Shown here piece after piece: positions 23,491 through 34,800 of a stretch of DNA of 50,255 nucleotides. Within the stretch, counting starts at the first letter, position 1; each line of letters begins with the position of its first letter. Source of the stretch: Eggerthellaceae bacterium UBA5808 (GTDB lineage Bacteria; Actinomycetota; Coriobacteriia; Coriobacteriales; Eggerthellaceae); the NCBI GenBank assembly GCA_002417975.1, contig DIDE01000009.1:1-50255 (forward strand), written 5' to 3'. Made by a program: the position numbers and the translations under genes. A model generated the notes under the pieces. It had not been told where the DNA came from. It made no database searches and saw nothing but the letters and a program-made list of their open reading frames with translations.

Positions 23491-25653
23491 ATGGGACTAG
23501 CTAAGAAAGCCACATCGGTTATACTTGCGATTTTGATATCGTGTGCATTGTGTCCATTTATGTCGGATGTCACGCTCAACCAGAACAGAGCGTATGGCGC
23601 ATCTGAGCAAACTTCACCTTCAACTGAGCAAAGTACTGTTCAGGCTGAATCTTCTAATCAAGCTACCGCTACTGCATCGGGAACCGAAGCGACGCCAGCA
23701 ACGAATGCGGCTTCGGCTGCTTCTACGTCAACTTCAAGTTCTGATGCTACTTCAGCGGCAAGCGCTACCGCAGATCCTAGCGCTACGGTAGTAGCAAGTT
23801 CTGCACCATTAGCGGCTTCTTCATTGGATACAGAATCGGTAGGAACTCCTGCGTCGACTCAAAGTGTACGTGGCACCTTGGCTACAGTTCCTGTATCTAA
23901 TGCTGATGAGCAGGGCGGGGCACAAGGAAGTTCATCGATATATGTCAATTGTCAAACAGATCCGGCTACGGTTGTAAGTGGTACGTTCACGTTTGGAACA
24001 AGTGGCATCACAATGACCGCAACGGTTGATGGTGAGCAATTTACTGGATCTCCTGCTAATCCAGAATTTCCCTGCGCTACAGGTAAGACTGTGGAAGTGA
24101 CATTTTCTATCCCTCAAGGCGCCAATGTAGTGGTAGATGCGAATGCGGGAGCATCCACTAAAACGCTGACCTCGACCGACAACACGTTCATGTTTACAAA
24201 GACAGAAAATGGCGGCCAATTAGGCGTCACAATTAACAAGAATGTCACCATTGAACTTGCTGACATGGCTCAATACAACACTACGTATAAAACCACGTAT
24301 GCGAGCATTTCGTATTTCTACAACAATACGTGGACTGATCTGTCGCAGGCAGAAGAGGTTGTGGTAAAAGACCCGCAAACTTCTCAGGTTACGGGCTATC
24401 AATATAAGTTGCCTCTTGCAAATGCGAATATCAAGATAACGCAACCTTATAGTGCAACGACAGGTAAATATCTTACTAATAACGGTGTTGGATGGATGGG
24501 CCAATTCGATGCTCCGGCGGGATCCAAAGATCCATTTTTGCAGCCGTATCCCAATGAATTTAACGGTAATGCAGGCTACGAAATAGATGGCTACACCGTA
24601 GGTACGTATCACTTTGGGTTCAGCGCACCGTTCTGGTCACTATTCTGGGATGTAAAGGCTGATGGCGCTGTTCACGAAACAGATGTGCTAAAGAACGGAA
24701 CGTTCCTTATTCAGAATTTTGATACCAATCCGGCGATCCTTCATGCCGTTGGCCCAGACGGTAAGCCAGTGTCATCACAGGCAGCTGACGGAACGCAGGG
24801 CTATGTGATGATCGTTGATAATACCGGTACGATTTCGGGCACGTTTACACCAGAGCGTGGATATCAGGTGCTATCGACCAATATCAAAGATTCTCAAGGA
24901 AACAGTGTCTCCCTTACGCCTGATGTAAATAATGCATGCACATTTACGTTTAATGTGGCGAATAACCTTAACACAGCAATTACTGCTGCATTTACTAAGG
25001 CGGATGACACGGTTAGCGTCGACAGCACGACCGTTGGCACAGCGGAACTATCGAACGCTGATGCTGCAATTACTTCGGGCAATCTTAATTTGAATGTGGA
25101 CGATACAACGCTTAATACGCAGGAAGAAACGGCGGCAGTTGATGCAGTAGGCAGTGGTACTGTTGCAGCAAGCTATGACGTTGAGCTTCAGCAGTTCTGG
25201 AATCAGGGGAGCGCCAATGCAAAGTGGACGCAGACGCTTACCGAAATCACTGATCCTGCTACGGTAACTATGAACCTGGATGCGTCACTGCAACTTGCTG
25301 ATGGCGAAACGTATCAGGTGGTACGTGAACATAACGGCGTAGATACCGTTGTTGATTCAACGTATGATGCCGCAACTAATTCGTTGTCGTTCTCGTCAAA
25401 TCAGTATTCAACGTTTACGCTTGTGAAGACAGCTGCTACCGATACACCAAATGCGAAAGCTACTACAACGTCAGCTACTCAGAAGAGTGGGACGACCACT
25501 CCAACAAAGACGACGAGTACCACTACAACTAAGGCTTCTACAACGACAGCAAAAACAAGCGATACGCCTATCGAAGGATTGCTTGCTGGCTTAGCGTTTG
25601 CTGCGCTTGCTGGTGCTGGTCTTGCATATAAGCGCCAGCGTGACATCCAATAG
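23491..25653 (+). CDS. Membrane-anchored surface protein, Ser/Thr/Ala-rich
   Basis: The 720-residue protein starts with a signal peptide (MGLAKKATSVILAILISCAL) after AGGAAAAGGGG. A low-complexity Ser/Thr/Ala/Gln region follows (about 30-140), then beta-rich domains without a family I recognise. A Thr-rich stalk precedes the C-terminal hydrophobic segment (LLAGLAFAALAGAGLAY) and KRQRD tail. This is a surface anchor layout, but I see no standard LPxTG; the nearest equivalent is KTSDTPIEG. In-frame ATGs at 23437 and 23449 would add a short leader. It stops with UAG. Confidence 0.8.
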   Translation: MGLAKKATSVILAILISCALCPFMSDVTLNQNRAYGASEQTSPSTEQSTVQAESSNQATATASGTEATPATNAASAASTSTSSSDATSAASATADPSATVVASSAPLAASSLDTESVGTPASTQSVRGTLATVPVSNADEQGGAQGSSSIYVNCQTDPATVVSGTFTFGTSGITMTATVDGEQFTGSPANPEFPCATGKTVEVTFSIPQGANVVVDANAGASTKTLTSTDNTFMFTKTENGGQLGVTINKNVTIELADMAQYNTTYKTTYASISYFYNNTWTDLSQAEEVVVKDPQTSQVTGYQYKLPLANANIKITQPYSATTGKYLTNNGVGWMGQFDAPAGSKDPFLQPYPNEFNGNAGYEIDGYTVGTYHFGFSAPFWSLFWDVKADGAVHETDVLKNGTFLIQNFDTNPAILHAVGPDGKPVSSQAADGTQGYVMIVDNTGTISGTFTPERGYQVLSTNIKDSQGNSVSLTPDVNNACTFTFNVANNLNTAITAAFTKADDTVSVDSTTVGTAELSNADAAITSGNLNLNVDDTTLNTQEETAAVDAVGSGTVAASYDVELQQFWNQGSANAKWTQTLTEITDPATVTMNLDASLQLADGETYQVVREHNGVDTVVDSTYDAATNSLSFSSNQYSTFTLVKTAATDTPNAKATTTSATQKSGTTTPTKTTSTTTTKASTTTAKTSDTPIEGLLAGLAFAALAGAGLAYKRQRDIQ

Positions 25654-25809
25654 ATGGTTGTTCTAGATCGTTGGGTCTTGTAGCAAGTTGGTGTGCCAAT
25701 GTTAGTTCACCTACGATATAGTTTTGCTACGTCAAGAGCTGGAACAGGAAGAAAGCGTAGCATACGCCTCTTTAGCTATTGTATGGTACACTTCGACTAG
25801 ACATATATT

Positions 25810-25893
25810 CTGCCGCCGGGCAGAATCCGATCACTCGGATGGATTGCATCGTTAGGCCTTTGAAGATGCGATTTGCCCGAGTGATTTTTATAT
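25810..25893 (+). promoter_or_regulatory. Structured leader with terminator-like hairpin before the NimA-like gene
   Basis: TCTGCC-gcc-GGGCAGA forms a small hairpin. Just after it, ATCACTCGG and CCGAGTGAT enclose a second stem, with GATTGCATC pairing to GATGCGATT-like bases inside, and TTTTTAT follows. This looks like a transcription attenuator or riboswitch-type leader ending about 35 nt before the ATG. It could instead be the terminator of an upstream transcript. I do not recognise a ligand class. Confidence 0.45.
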
Positions 25894-25927
25894 CTAATGG
25901 CAACATTCATTCGCGAAAGGATGTGCA

Positions 25928-26404
25928 ATGTTTCGGAAGATGCGAAGAAGTAAGCAGCAGCTCAACGATGCCGAATCACAGGCAATATTGAGCGATCCAA
26001 AAAATACGCATGGAGTGCTAGCTGTTAACGGCGATGATGGGTATCCGTATGCTGCACCAATTTCTTTTGTATGGGACGATGGTAGCTTATGGATCCATAT
26101 GGCTTTGTCGGGACATCGTTTTGACTCATTGCAAGAGGATAGTAAAGTGTGTTTTACTGTTGTCGACAGCGACGAAACGGATGAGGCTGGCTACACGGCA
26201 AAATTTCGCAGTGTAGTGGTGTTCGGTCATGCCTATCTGGTCGAGGATGACGAAGAACGTTGCTCAGCGCTTGAACTCTTTACTTCAAAGTATGCGCAGC
26301 ATCGTCCTAAAGAAGAACGTTTTGAAAAAGCTCATTCGTGTACGCGCTCTGCGATATTTCGTATAGAGCCGGAACATATAACAGGCAAACGGTCCAATCA
26401 CTAA
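25928..26404 (+). CDS. Pyridoxamine 5'-phosphate oxidase-like (NimA-type) flavoprotein
   Basis: The 158-residue protein has the split beta-barrel of PNPOx-like flavoproteins, with HGVLAVNGDDGYPYAAPISF and LWIHMALSGHRFDSLQ as the FMN-binding segments typical of NimA-like proteins. Such proteins bind FMN or F420-like cofactors and may reduce small compounds. The substrate is unknown. AAAGGA lies just upstream of the ATG. Confidence 0.85.
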   Translation: MFRKMRRSKQQLNDAESQAILSDPKNTHGVLAVNGDDGYPYAAPISFVWDDGSLWIHMALSGHRFDSLQEDSKVCFTVVDSDETDEAGYTAKFRSVVVFGHAYLVEDDEERCSALELFTSKYAQHRPKEERFEKAHSCTRSAIFRIEPEHITGKRSNH

Positions 26405-26433
26405 GTTCAATCATCATGACGGAGAGGAACCAC

Positions 26434-27159
26434 ATGCAGAAGTTTAAAGCAGAAGAATCGTTCTGGAATCTATTCCCCAAAGCCGAGATCGGCATCATTG
26501 TTGTGCGAGGAATGAAGGATGCAGACCAGGTGTCAGACGAAGACGCAAAGGCAATAGCTCAAGGACTTCATGCGGCAAATGAAGCTGCAAATTCGTATCT
26601 GACCAGTAACGTCATATCGCAGAATGAACCCGTTATTGTATGGCGCGATGCATATCGGCAATTTAAGACAAAGAAGGGCGCCCGTTGTTCAATCGAAAGC
26701 CTGCTTAAACGTGTGCTCAAAGGAAAACCTGTCGGGCATATTACTCCTTCGGTAGATATCTATAATACGATTTCGCTTACGTACGCACTTCCTGTTGGTG
26801 GTGAGGATATCGACGCATTTGTTGGTGATGTACGTTTGGGCATCACTGAAGGAGGAGATGCGTTTCGTCCTTTGGGCGAAGACGAAGATGATCCAACATT
26901 GGCAGGGGAATTATGCTACCGAGACGACGCTGGCGCAATCTGTCGGTGTTGGAATTGGCGCGATGGTGTGCGTACGGCATTAAGTGATAATTCAAAGAAT
27001 GCATTCCTGGTTATGGAATGCGTTGATCCATCGCGTACGGATGATTTAAAAGCTGCGCTCGACGAATTCGCACATTTGATGTCGCAGTATTTGGGCGCAA
27101 CTATCGAAACAAAAGCAATTGTTACCAAGGATAATCCAGAGCTAACGATTCAGGCATAA
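26434..27159 (+). CDS. B3/B4 tRNA-binding-domain protein
   Basis: The 241-residue protein matches stand-alone B3/B4 proteins (the domain of PheT): FWNLFPKAEIGIIVVRGMK at the start, PSVDIYNTISLTYALPVGGED in the centre and CYRDDAGAICRCWNWRDG near the end. Members may deacylate or bind tRNA-like substrates, but the function is not settled. ATG 26434 follows GGAGAGG; it is 29 nt after the flavoprotein gene, so the two are likely co-transcribed. Confidence 0.85.
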   Translation: MQKFKAEESFWNLFPKAEIGIIVVRGMKDADQVSDEDAKAIAQGLHAANEAANSYLTSNVISQNEPVIVWRDAYRQFKTKKGARCSIESLLKRVLKGKPVGHITPSVDIYNTISLTYALPVGGEDIDAFVGDVRLGITEGGDAFRPLGEDEDDPTLAGELCYRDDAGAICRCWNWRDGVRTALSDNSKNAFLVMECVDPSRTDDLKAALDEFAHLMSQYLGATIETKAIVTKDNPELTIQA

Positions 27160-27184
27160 CGTTTGGATTTATAGGCCTGGTTAC

Positions 27185-28438
27185 TTAGATAAGAGGGTTC
27201 TTTCGTCGGGGCGCTTCGATATGGTACGTCTTTTTAAAGCTATCAGTCAGTTCAAAAGTGAGGGGGCTACGCTCCCTCCTTTTTTCGATGATGTGTCTTT
27301 TTTCCAATGAGCCCAGATATTGCCGTGCCATCTGCTTTTTAATCTGTAAGAAAGATGCAATATTTTCGACAGGGACGTCGCCGAGTAGCTCTAATGCTTC
27401 CGCTTGCATAAGCATAAAAATGATTTGAGATTCCTGCGCTTTTAATCCGTATGCTGAATTCACCGAAGTTAGCGTTTTGCTTAGGGAGGCGTTGATAGCT
27501 TTGTTCTCTTCGAGCCTCGTAATTACATTTATTTGAGCTTCTCTAATGAGCTCGAGCATAAAGTAAACGAAAAAAGTTAGTTCTCCGCGGTTGCGTGGAT
27601 TTTCGACCGTACGGAATGCTCTATAGTAGCTATCTCGATGTTCTAGAATCACATGTGAGAGTGAAAGAATCGTTGGCGCAGTCAGCATTTGACTCAGGAA
27701 TAACGATAAGAGATATCGTCCCGTTCTACCGTTTCCATCATAAAAAGGATGAACGTATTCAAACAGAAAATGTGATGCTAATACTGCAATGAGCGCCGGC
27801 ATACTTTCGGAATAGACGATGCGAAACATATCATTCATTGCCTTTGCGATAGCCGATTCTGAATCTATGCCATAATGAACGATTCTATGATGTACTCCTG
27901 TGATATCGACACTATGTTTTCGAAATAAGTCGCCGTCGGGATGCCTTGTCTCGTTATTATTTTCGCTTATCACTTTATCGTAGATGCTACGGATATCTTT
28001 TGGTGCTGCAGGAAGCGCAACAGTGTGATTAACGAATTCGGCATAGAGAAAAGCGAATGTTCTAAACCTGCGAGCGCTCGACGAATTATTCGTGGTCTCC
28101 AAGGCTTCTTTAATTTGTCGTCTGGTGCTTCGAATGTCCCCAATGGCATTCGTATACGCTACCTCATCGAGTATGAGGCTTAGCTTAGTCGCGTTAAATA
28201 AATCGCTTGTCATAGAGCTAGCAATCGAGGTTATATGCTGCTCCGTCCGTAAGATGTTTTCGCATATAAGAGAAAGTTCACGCGGTGTGGCTATGAACAA
28301 TTCTCCTGCAGGTGTATCGATTCCCGTATGGAATGTGGAATAGTCATTACGCCGCTTATCTTCTTCTATTTGTGCATAATGCTCTCGTTTGGATGCGGCA
28401 AACATACGGTACATCCTAGAAATCTCTTTGTATTCCAT
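27185..28438 (-). CDS. Fic-domain protein (probable AMPylase)
   Basis: The 417-residue protein has the Fic motif HPFYDGNGRTGR at residue 230, complete for nucleotide transfer, in a central Fic domain. A C-terminal winged-helix-like region follows (about 320-417, VENIASFLQIKKQMARQYL). Fic enzymes attach AMP to target hydroxyls. I do not see a clear inhibitory S/TxxxE(G/N) helix. ATG 28438 is chosen because GGAGA precedes it; an earlier ATG at 28495 lacks a site. It converges with the B3/B4 gene. No antitoxin is adjacent. Confidence 0.88.
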   Translation of the reverse strand: MEYKEISRMYRMFAASKREHYAQIEEDKRRNDYSTFHTGIDTPAGELFIATPRELSLICENILRTEQHITSIASSMTSDLFNATKLSLILDEVAYTNAIGDIRSTRRQIKEALETTNNSSSARRFRTFAFLYAEFVNHTVALPAAPKDIRSIYDKVISENNNETRHPDGDLFRKHSVDITGVHHRIVHYGIDSESAIAKAMNDMFRIVYSESMPALIAVLASHFLFEYVHPFYDGNGRTGRYLLSLFLSQMLTAPTILSLSHVILEHRDSYYRAFRTVENPRNRGELTFFVYFMLELIREAQINVITRLEENKAINASLSKTLTSVNSAYGLKAQESQIIFMLMQAEALELLGDVPVENIASFLQIKKQMARQYLGSLEKRHIIEKRRERSPLTFELTDSFKKTYHIEAPRRKNPLI

Positions 28439-28844
28439 GCTGTCTCCGTCAAGCCGTAATTGTTTGATATCTATGTAACCTATAATACAAGCCAATTATT
28501 ATAAGTTACAGCTTGAATATAAACTATCGCTATATAACACTAATTTTCTAGCAAATTCATATGTTATCGGCAGAATGGCTATACTTCGCTATGTACAATT
28601 AAGCAAGCCGAACTGGTAAAACTTTGCTATATATTCTATTTATCTGCCTGTTTATTCCCATCTACAGAAAATGTTTTTTACTCATGCAAGGCATGTATTG
28701 ACGCAATTTATTAGATGTGAAGAAGTCGTGCTATATTGTATGGACAAAACGCTACTTATACTGGTTATACGTATGAGTAGCGTTGCTAAATGGTATAAGG
28801 GTGCCCGCGCCCTCAGGGATAAATTTTATGCATTTGGAGGAACC
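28439..28844. other. Intergenic region between fic and the giant surface gene
   Basis: This 406-bp AT-rich stretch holds the divergent promoters. It contains a perfect 9-bp stem, AACGCTACT (28748-28756) with AGTAGCGTT (28776-28784), in the probable leader of the giant gene. An open frame continues upstream from the giant gene's start, but it has no ribosome-binding site, so I do not include it in the protein. Confidence 0.55.
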
Positions 28845-31800
28845 ATGGCTAAACGTTTTTCGAGCTTGGTGCTGGTACTGACAATGTCGCTATTTTTGCT
28901 ATTTGGAATAGGCGTAACGGCATTTGCTGCAGGCGATAATGAGAGCGTTACGGCGGTGACATCGCCAGATCCATCAACGTTTACCGTTGTCCAGGGGACA
29001 GAGCGCGGAGACATCGGTCTACCTTCGACGTTGTCGGCTACCATTACGACATCTGCTTCTCAGGAAGGCGCAGAAAATAGTACCCATACGCAAGATCTTA
29101 ATGTTATGTGGACGGGCGACTATGATGCTGATACGCCGGGTACCTATACGCTGACGGCAGCATTTACTGATACCTCTCTGACCTACGATCCTATGCCACA
29201 AGTAGTGGTAAATGTTGAGAAAAAGATTACCCCTTCAATTCAGCTGACATCGCTTGGCGCCGAAAATGGTGGTGTTGATGTTACTGACATCAAAGCAAAT
29301 GGCACGAGTGTTATGGGTGGCCAGATTCAGGTTCCTGACGCGACGACATTCACACTTACCGTTTCGGTAGGCGGAGATGCCTCATGGCTTAATCGCACAA
29401 TTGGTATCAAAATCCCAAAGGGGCTTCGTCTTGTAAGCGGTACGGGTATTACGAGCGTCAACTCTAACGGGACGTATACCAAGAAAACCTATACCCCTGA
29501 TGAGCAGCTTGTCTTTGGTGCGAATGGCTATCCTACGTGGGCTGGAGATTCTACATTAACGCTTGATAGCTTTTCATTGCCGCTTACGAGTGGCACGATG
29601 ACCTATCCGCTTTTGGATGGTGTCTCGGGAACGGATATCACGCTTGTACTGCAGGCAGAACCATTTTTGTATAATTACAGCGCTAACCAGTCGCTGAATA
29701 CTATTTCTGTATCGATGGACGGTACTTCTTCTGATAGCCTTTCAACATCTCATGACGAAGCATCGACGACGCCAGTTTTGGATGGCAATACGATGTCAGA
29801 TACGACTTCGGCATCAGTTGCATCATCAATATATTTGGACCAAGCACTTCCTGTTACGGTCTCGGCGACAGGTGCGTTTAACTACAACGCCAACAACTAT
29901 ACCTATCAGGATGCATTTGATGTGGTGTATAAGACTGGTGCAGTTATAGGTGACATACCTTCCGGATGGACTATGGGCACTGCTCAGGACAATGGAGATG
30001 GAACGAGCACGGTCCATATTTCCGGTAACTCTGCTACAGTAGCAACAACTTCTAATACACTAACTACATTTACGGTGTCGTATCCTGCTGCTGCAGGTTT
30101 CAAAACGGGTGATACGCCCGAAGTTAAGATCAAGAATGTAACATGGAAGACTGTTACGATTGATAGTAATAATGATCCTTATTACGTTACCCATACAGCA
30201 ACCGATTCAAGCTGTTCAACGGCGATTGTCGATGAACCAACCTTTGCACCTAGCTACTACGATGATTCTGCGGATACAGAATCATATAACAATTACGATG
30301 GCGCGTCTGTTCTTCTTGCAAGTACCTGGTATAAGCATGGTTCTGGTCGTTGCAAAACACCCGTAAGCTATCGCTATAATGCTGATCCGCTTGATAATGT
30401 CTCGGAGCTTCAGGTTGCTGTTAATGCGGCGGATCTGAGAAATTACGTTACAAAAATTACTTATAAGCTCAAAGGCGAAAGCGAAGCCACCTGGGTAAAC
30501 GATGGTGATTACAGTGATATGCCAGGCGTTTTTCAATCAGTTACTTATGAGGGGAACCGTTATTACTACAAGGCACCGACGGGACAGTATCTAGAATACT
30601 TATATATCGATTGCTCGCAGGATCCTTGGGAAGCGAGTACGTATCGTGGTTTGGCGTGCAAAACGTGGGGTCGTCCAGTAAGTGATGCTTACACGGGCAC
30701 ATATAGTAGTCATACATGGAGCACGTGGACAGATGCAGGTAGCGGATTTAATAAAGTAGCCGAAAGCGCTGGCACAGGTTTTAGGTGGAAAGAGCCTGTC
30801 CCATTTGTCCTGACGGTGACGCCAAATAATAAGTCCGATTTGTATCTGTTTGATCTCTCGGAAAAAGCAGGTGGATCACTTGGATCAGTAACGCTCAAAA
30901 ATGCAACGAATTCAAAAACAGCATCCTCACTCAAAGTTGATGTGGGCGTAGACACTGCGCGTAATGCAGTAACGGGCATCACGTTGCCGTATTCGTATGT
31001 TTCTAGTGATGCGGACGCAGCAGCACAACAGATTACTCACATGGAATGGACCTATACCGATGGGACAAGTGGTAGCTGGGATTCCACCGAAGGCACGGAT
31101 GCGCCATTAACCAATAAGACGACTTCCAGTGCGACATTTACCGCGGACGTCGATGATGATACAGCGTCATGGGTAGTAAATAAGTACAAGCATATTGCTT
31201 CATTTTCTTATACGTTGAATGGGTGGAGTGCATCTGCAATCGCGAGTCAACTGGTTCTTAATGGCATCGAACTTGGTGGCGATACCGTTGGCACCGATGC
31301 GTATCCAGCAACGTATTCAAATAATAGTGTGGTTGTTACCGAACTTCCAAAGGGCAATGAGGTTGCGAATACGGCTATTGGCCATCAATGGAGTGCATTG
31401 TCAAACACGAATGGCTACATGAAGCTAACTGGTACCAATGTTGAGGTGAATGCCGGTGAATCCACCGTGCTGACGCTGACAGCTAAAAACCAAATTAGCT
31501 ATTGGAGCCAGGCTAGCTATCTTCCCAAAATTTGTTGTGCGATTGTTTTGCCAAAGGATGTCCAGCCATCTGGATCGGTAAAAGCTTCGATGAGTGGCAA
31601 ACAATTTGGAGAAGATACTGCTACATTGACATCGTCGCGTCCAGCAACGGACGAAGAACTTGCTGCCACGGGAATGCCAGCTGGATCGATAACATATTCC
31701 TATAGTTTAAAAAATCAGAATGCTATTGTTGGCGGCAGCTATCGTACATCGAGTGATTCTGGGTACCTGACGCTTTCCGTTCCCGTTACGGTTAACCCGT

Positions 31801-34800
31801 TAGCGGCGAATGCGACGTATACGTTTAACCAACTTGCGTTTATGGGATCTAACCTGGAATATACAAAGTCAGGCAAGAGCTACGATATTGGCTCCAACAA
31901 TACGGCTAATGTTTTTGGGATTGGGAAAACAGCACATGTCCTTCAGGCTAGTTCGGCGAATACATTCAAAATTAATCGTTCACCCGGACTGTACGTAGCT
32001 GAATCCGTTGCGGGTTCGGATGGTGTATTCAAAACGTATTCCAGCGGAGATGACGATACTGTTGCGCGTTTCCACAAAGACGATACAGGCACACTTCGTG
32101 CTGTGCTTACGAATACTATTGATCCAACGGGCGTAAGTGATCCTTACAATTACGCGCTAATTCCTGTGCAGAAAACTGGCAATGGCATACAAAGTGTGGA
32201 TCACTCGTTCGATTTTACGGTCAATGGAAATGCTACGGCGACGTACACAGAGGGAGGTGTCGATGAGGCATCGATCAAATATCTAACGCTTGCATCGGAC
32301 GCCCAAATAACGTCAACGAATGTAGCTGATACGTTTACAAATGCTGCTGATGCATATGATGCCAATACTAATTTTGTAATCGTACGTCTTAAGAATCAGA
32401 CGCCTGGAGTTACCTGCACGATAGATATTCCCGTCAAAGCCCCTGCATCTGTCTCTGACGCTCAGTTGTATAACGAGAACTATACCAAGACATATTTTGT
32501 TACGAGTGGTACAACGCGTGTTGACTATTCTGCAAGTGCCAACGGTAATATGCGTTCGAGCTATCAAAATGCGTTCTGGGATATTTCGTTTGAGACAAAC
32601 GGTGGAAACACTATTGATTCTATTACTGATATTCCCGATGGGGATGTTGCAACAGCACCTGCTGATCCTACAAAACTCGGGTATACCTTTGCTGGCTGGT
32701 ATACGGATGCAAAGTTCAAAACCGCATTTGATTTTTCGACGCCTATTACAAGCAATATGACGCTCTATGCTAAATGGACTGAGAATCCAGCAGTAACGAT
32801 GACCTATACCGCTGATACAGGTGGAAGCGTAACGCCTACAAGCGAGCAAGTTCTGCCAGTAACGGGTACACCTAAGGGTTCTACTGCGACAGCAAATGAA
32901 GGCTATACGTTTAGCATGTGGTGCCAAGGCGATACGATCTGTGGCTACGATGCTACGTACGTTCCAGAAAAAGCTGCAGCAACTGGTTTATATGAAGCAG
33001 GCACCTATACAGCTAAATTTACTCCGCATGTCTATAAGATTGCATTCAATGCAAATGCAGCGTCAGGTGTTACGGGCACTATGGTGGATCAGCCTATGAC
33101 CTATGACGTAGCGGCTAATTTGAATGCAAATGGCTATACGCGTCCTGGCTACACGTTTACGGGATGGAATACGGTGGCCGATGGCTCTGGCACAAACTAT
33201 ACCGATCAGACGAGTGCTAAAAATCTTACGGCTACAAATAATGATTCGGTAACGCTTTACGCGCAATGGACGGCGAATACTGATACTGCTTATAAGGTTC
33301 AATACTATTGTCAGAACATGGCCGGCGATGGCTATACGCAACAGACGTTTGATACCGTAAATGGTGTGGGCACGACTAATACGGATGCTACGGTTGACCA
33401 GAAATTCTATACGGGTCTTACGTATAAGAACACCACATACGAAGATTCCGCCAATACTGCAAGTGGCACTAAACTCGTTATTGCAGGTGATGGCAGTTTA
33501 GTTGTAAAGCTCTACTATGACCGTAATATTCACGACGTGACCTTTAATGCGAATGGCCATGGTGCTGCTCCAACGGGGATTACAGGTGCACGCTTTGGGT
33601 CGTTCCTTACAGCACCAACAGCGCCTACTGCAGCTGGTTACGACTTTGGTGGTTGGTACACCGATGCAGCATGCACTGATGGTAATGAATGGAACTTTAC
33701 AGATAGCGCAATTCCTACGGGCATGACTGATGCCGATGTAATCCTATATGCAAAATGGACGCCCCATGCCTATGCAGTTACGTTTGTGAACGATGGTGTT
33801 AATGCTGCACATGCAGGCATGACTGGTAGTGATAAGTAGGATATCGCTTATGGGTCTAATGCTCAGGCAGGTTGCACGGTTACTATCAATACGGGTGATA
33901 CTGCAGATTATATGTTCCTAGGGTGGAACTATTCCTACACCGCAGCTGATGGTACGACGAAATCAGGCACTGTCACCGATTATACGACCGTCCCCGTTAT
34001 GGGCGATATTGCATTCCATGCAGTAATCTTACGTGTACCGTTTATTTCGACTTCAGCGACAAACGGCCTAGTAAGCATTTTGAATGCTGCCGATAATACG
34101 ACGACGCCTACTGCGGATAAAGATGCGGTCGAAAATATCCAAATAGCTGATTTGCCTGCGCAGGCTGCTCTTAACTTTGTACCACTTAACACGGTGGATT
34201 ACACTTTAGATACGACTAATTCGATGATCGTTAGAAACTTTGCCGCGTCACCTGTGAACAAGACGATTACCGCTTCGGGAACGTATGCGTTCCCCTCGGA
34301 TGCATCGGCGCTTCAACTTACAGTTGATTTTGCCAATGGGACGCTTCGCTCAACTAAGAACATCACAACAGATGATTCACTTGATATTCATCTGAATTAT
34401 GTACCAAAGCAAACTACGTATACGGTTAACCATTATGCGATGGCCGTCGATGGCACGTATCCAACTACGCCTACAACAACTGAAACTTCTGGAACGGTTG
34501 ATGCTCTAACGAATGCAACATTTACGCCAAAGAAAGCGACTGATACCGGCTTTGTAGGTACGGCATATGATTCCACGTTGACGACGTATCAGGATGTTGA
34601 TCAGACAACTGCATCTACAACTGTTACTAACGTGCGCGGCGACGGATCTACTGTTGTAAGTCTGTATTATCCGCGTAATGCGTACACGGTAACGTATAAC
34701 GCTAATGGTCATGGTACGGCTCCTGCTGCACAGAACAACGTACTCTACGGCAATACGACTATTGCTCCAACTGCGCCAACTGTTGTGGGCTATACGTTTG

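Noticed and set aside
28671..28844. 58-residue N-terminal extension of the giant surface protein
   Set aside because: ATG 28845 has GGAGG upstream and begins a standard signal peptide; the extension has neither.
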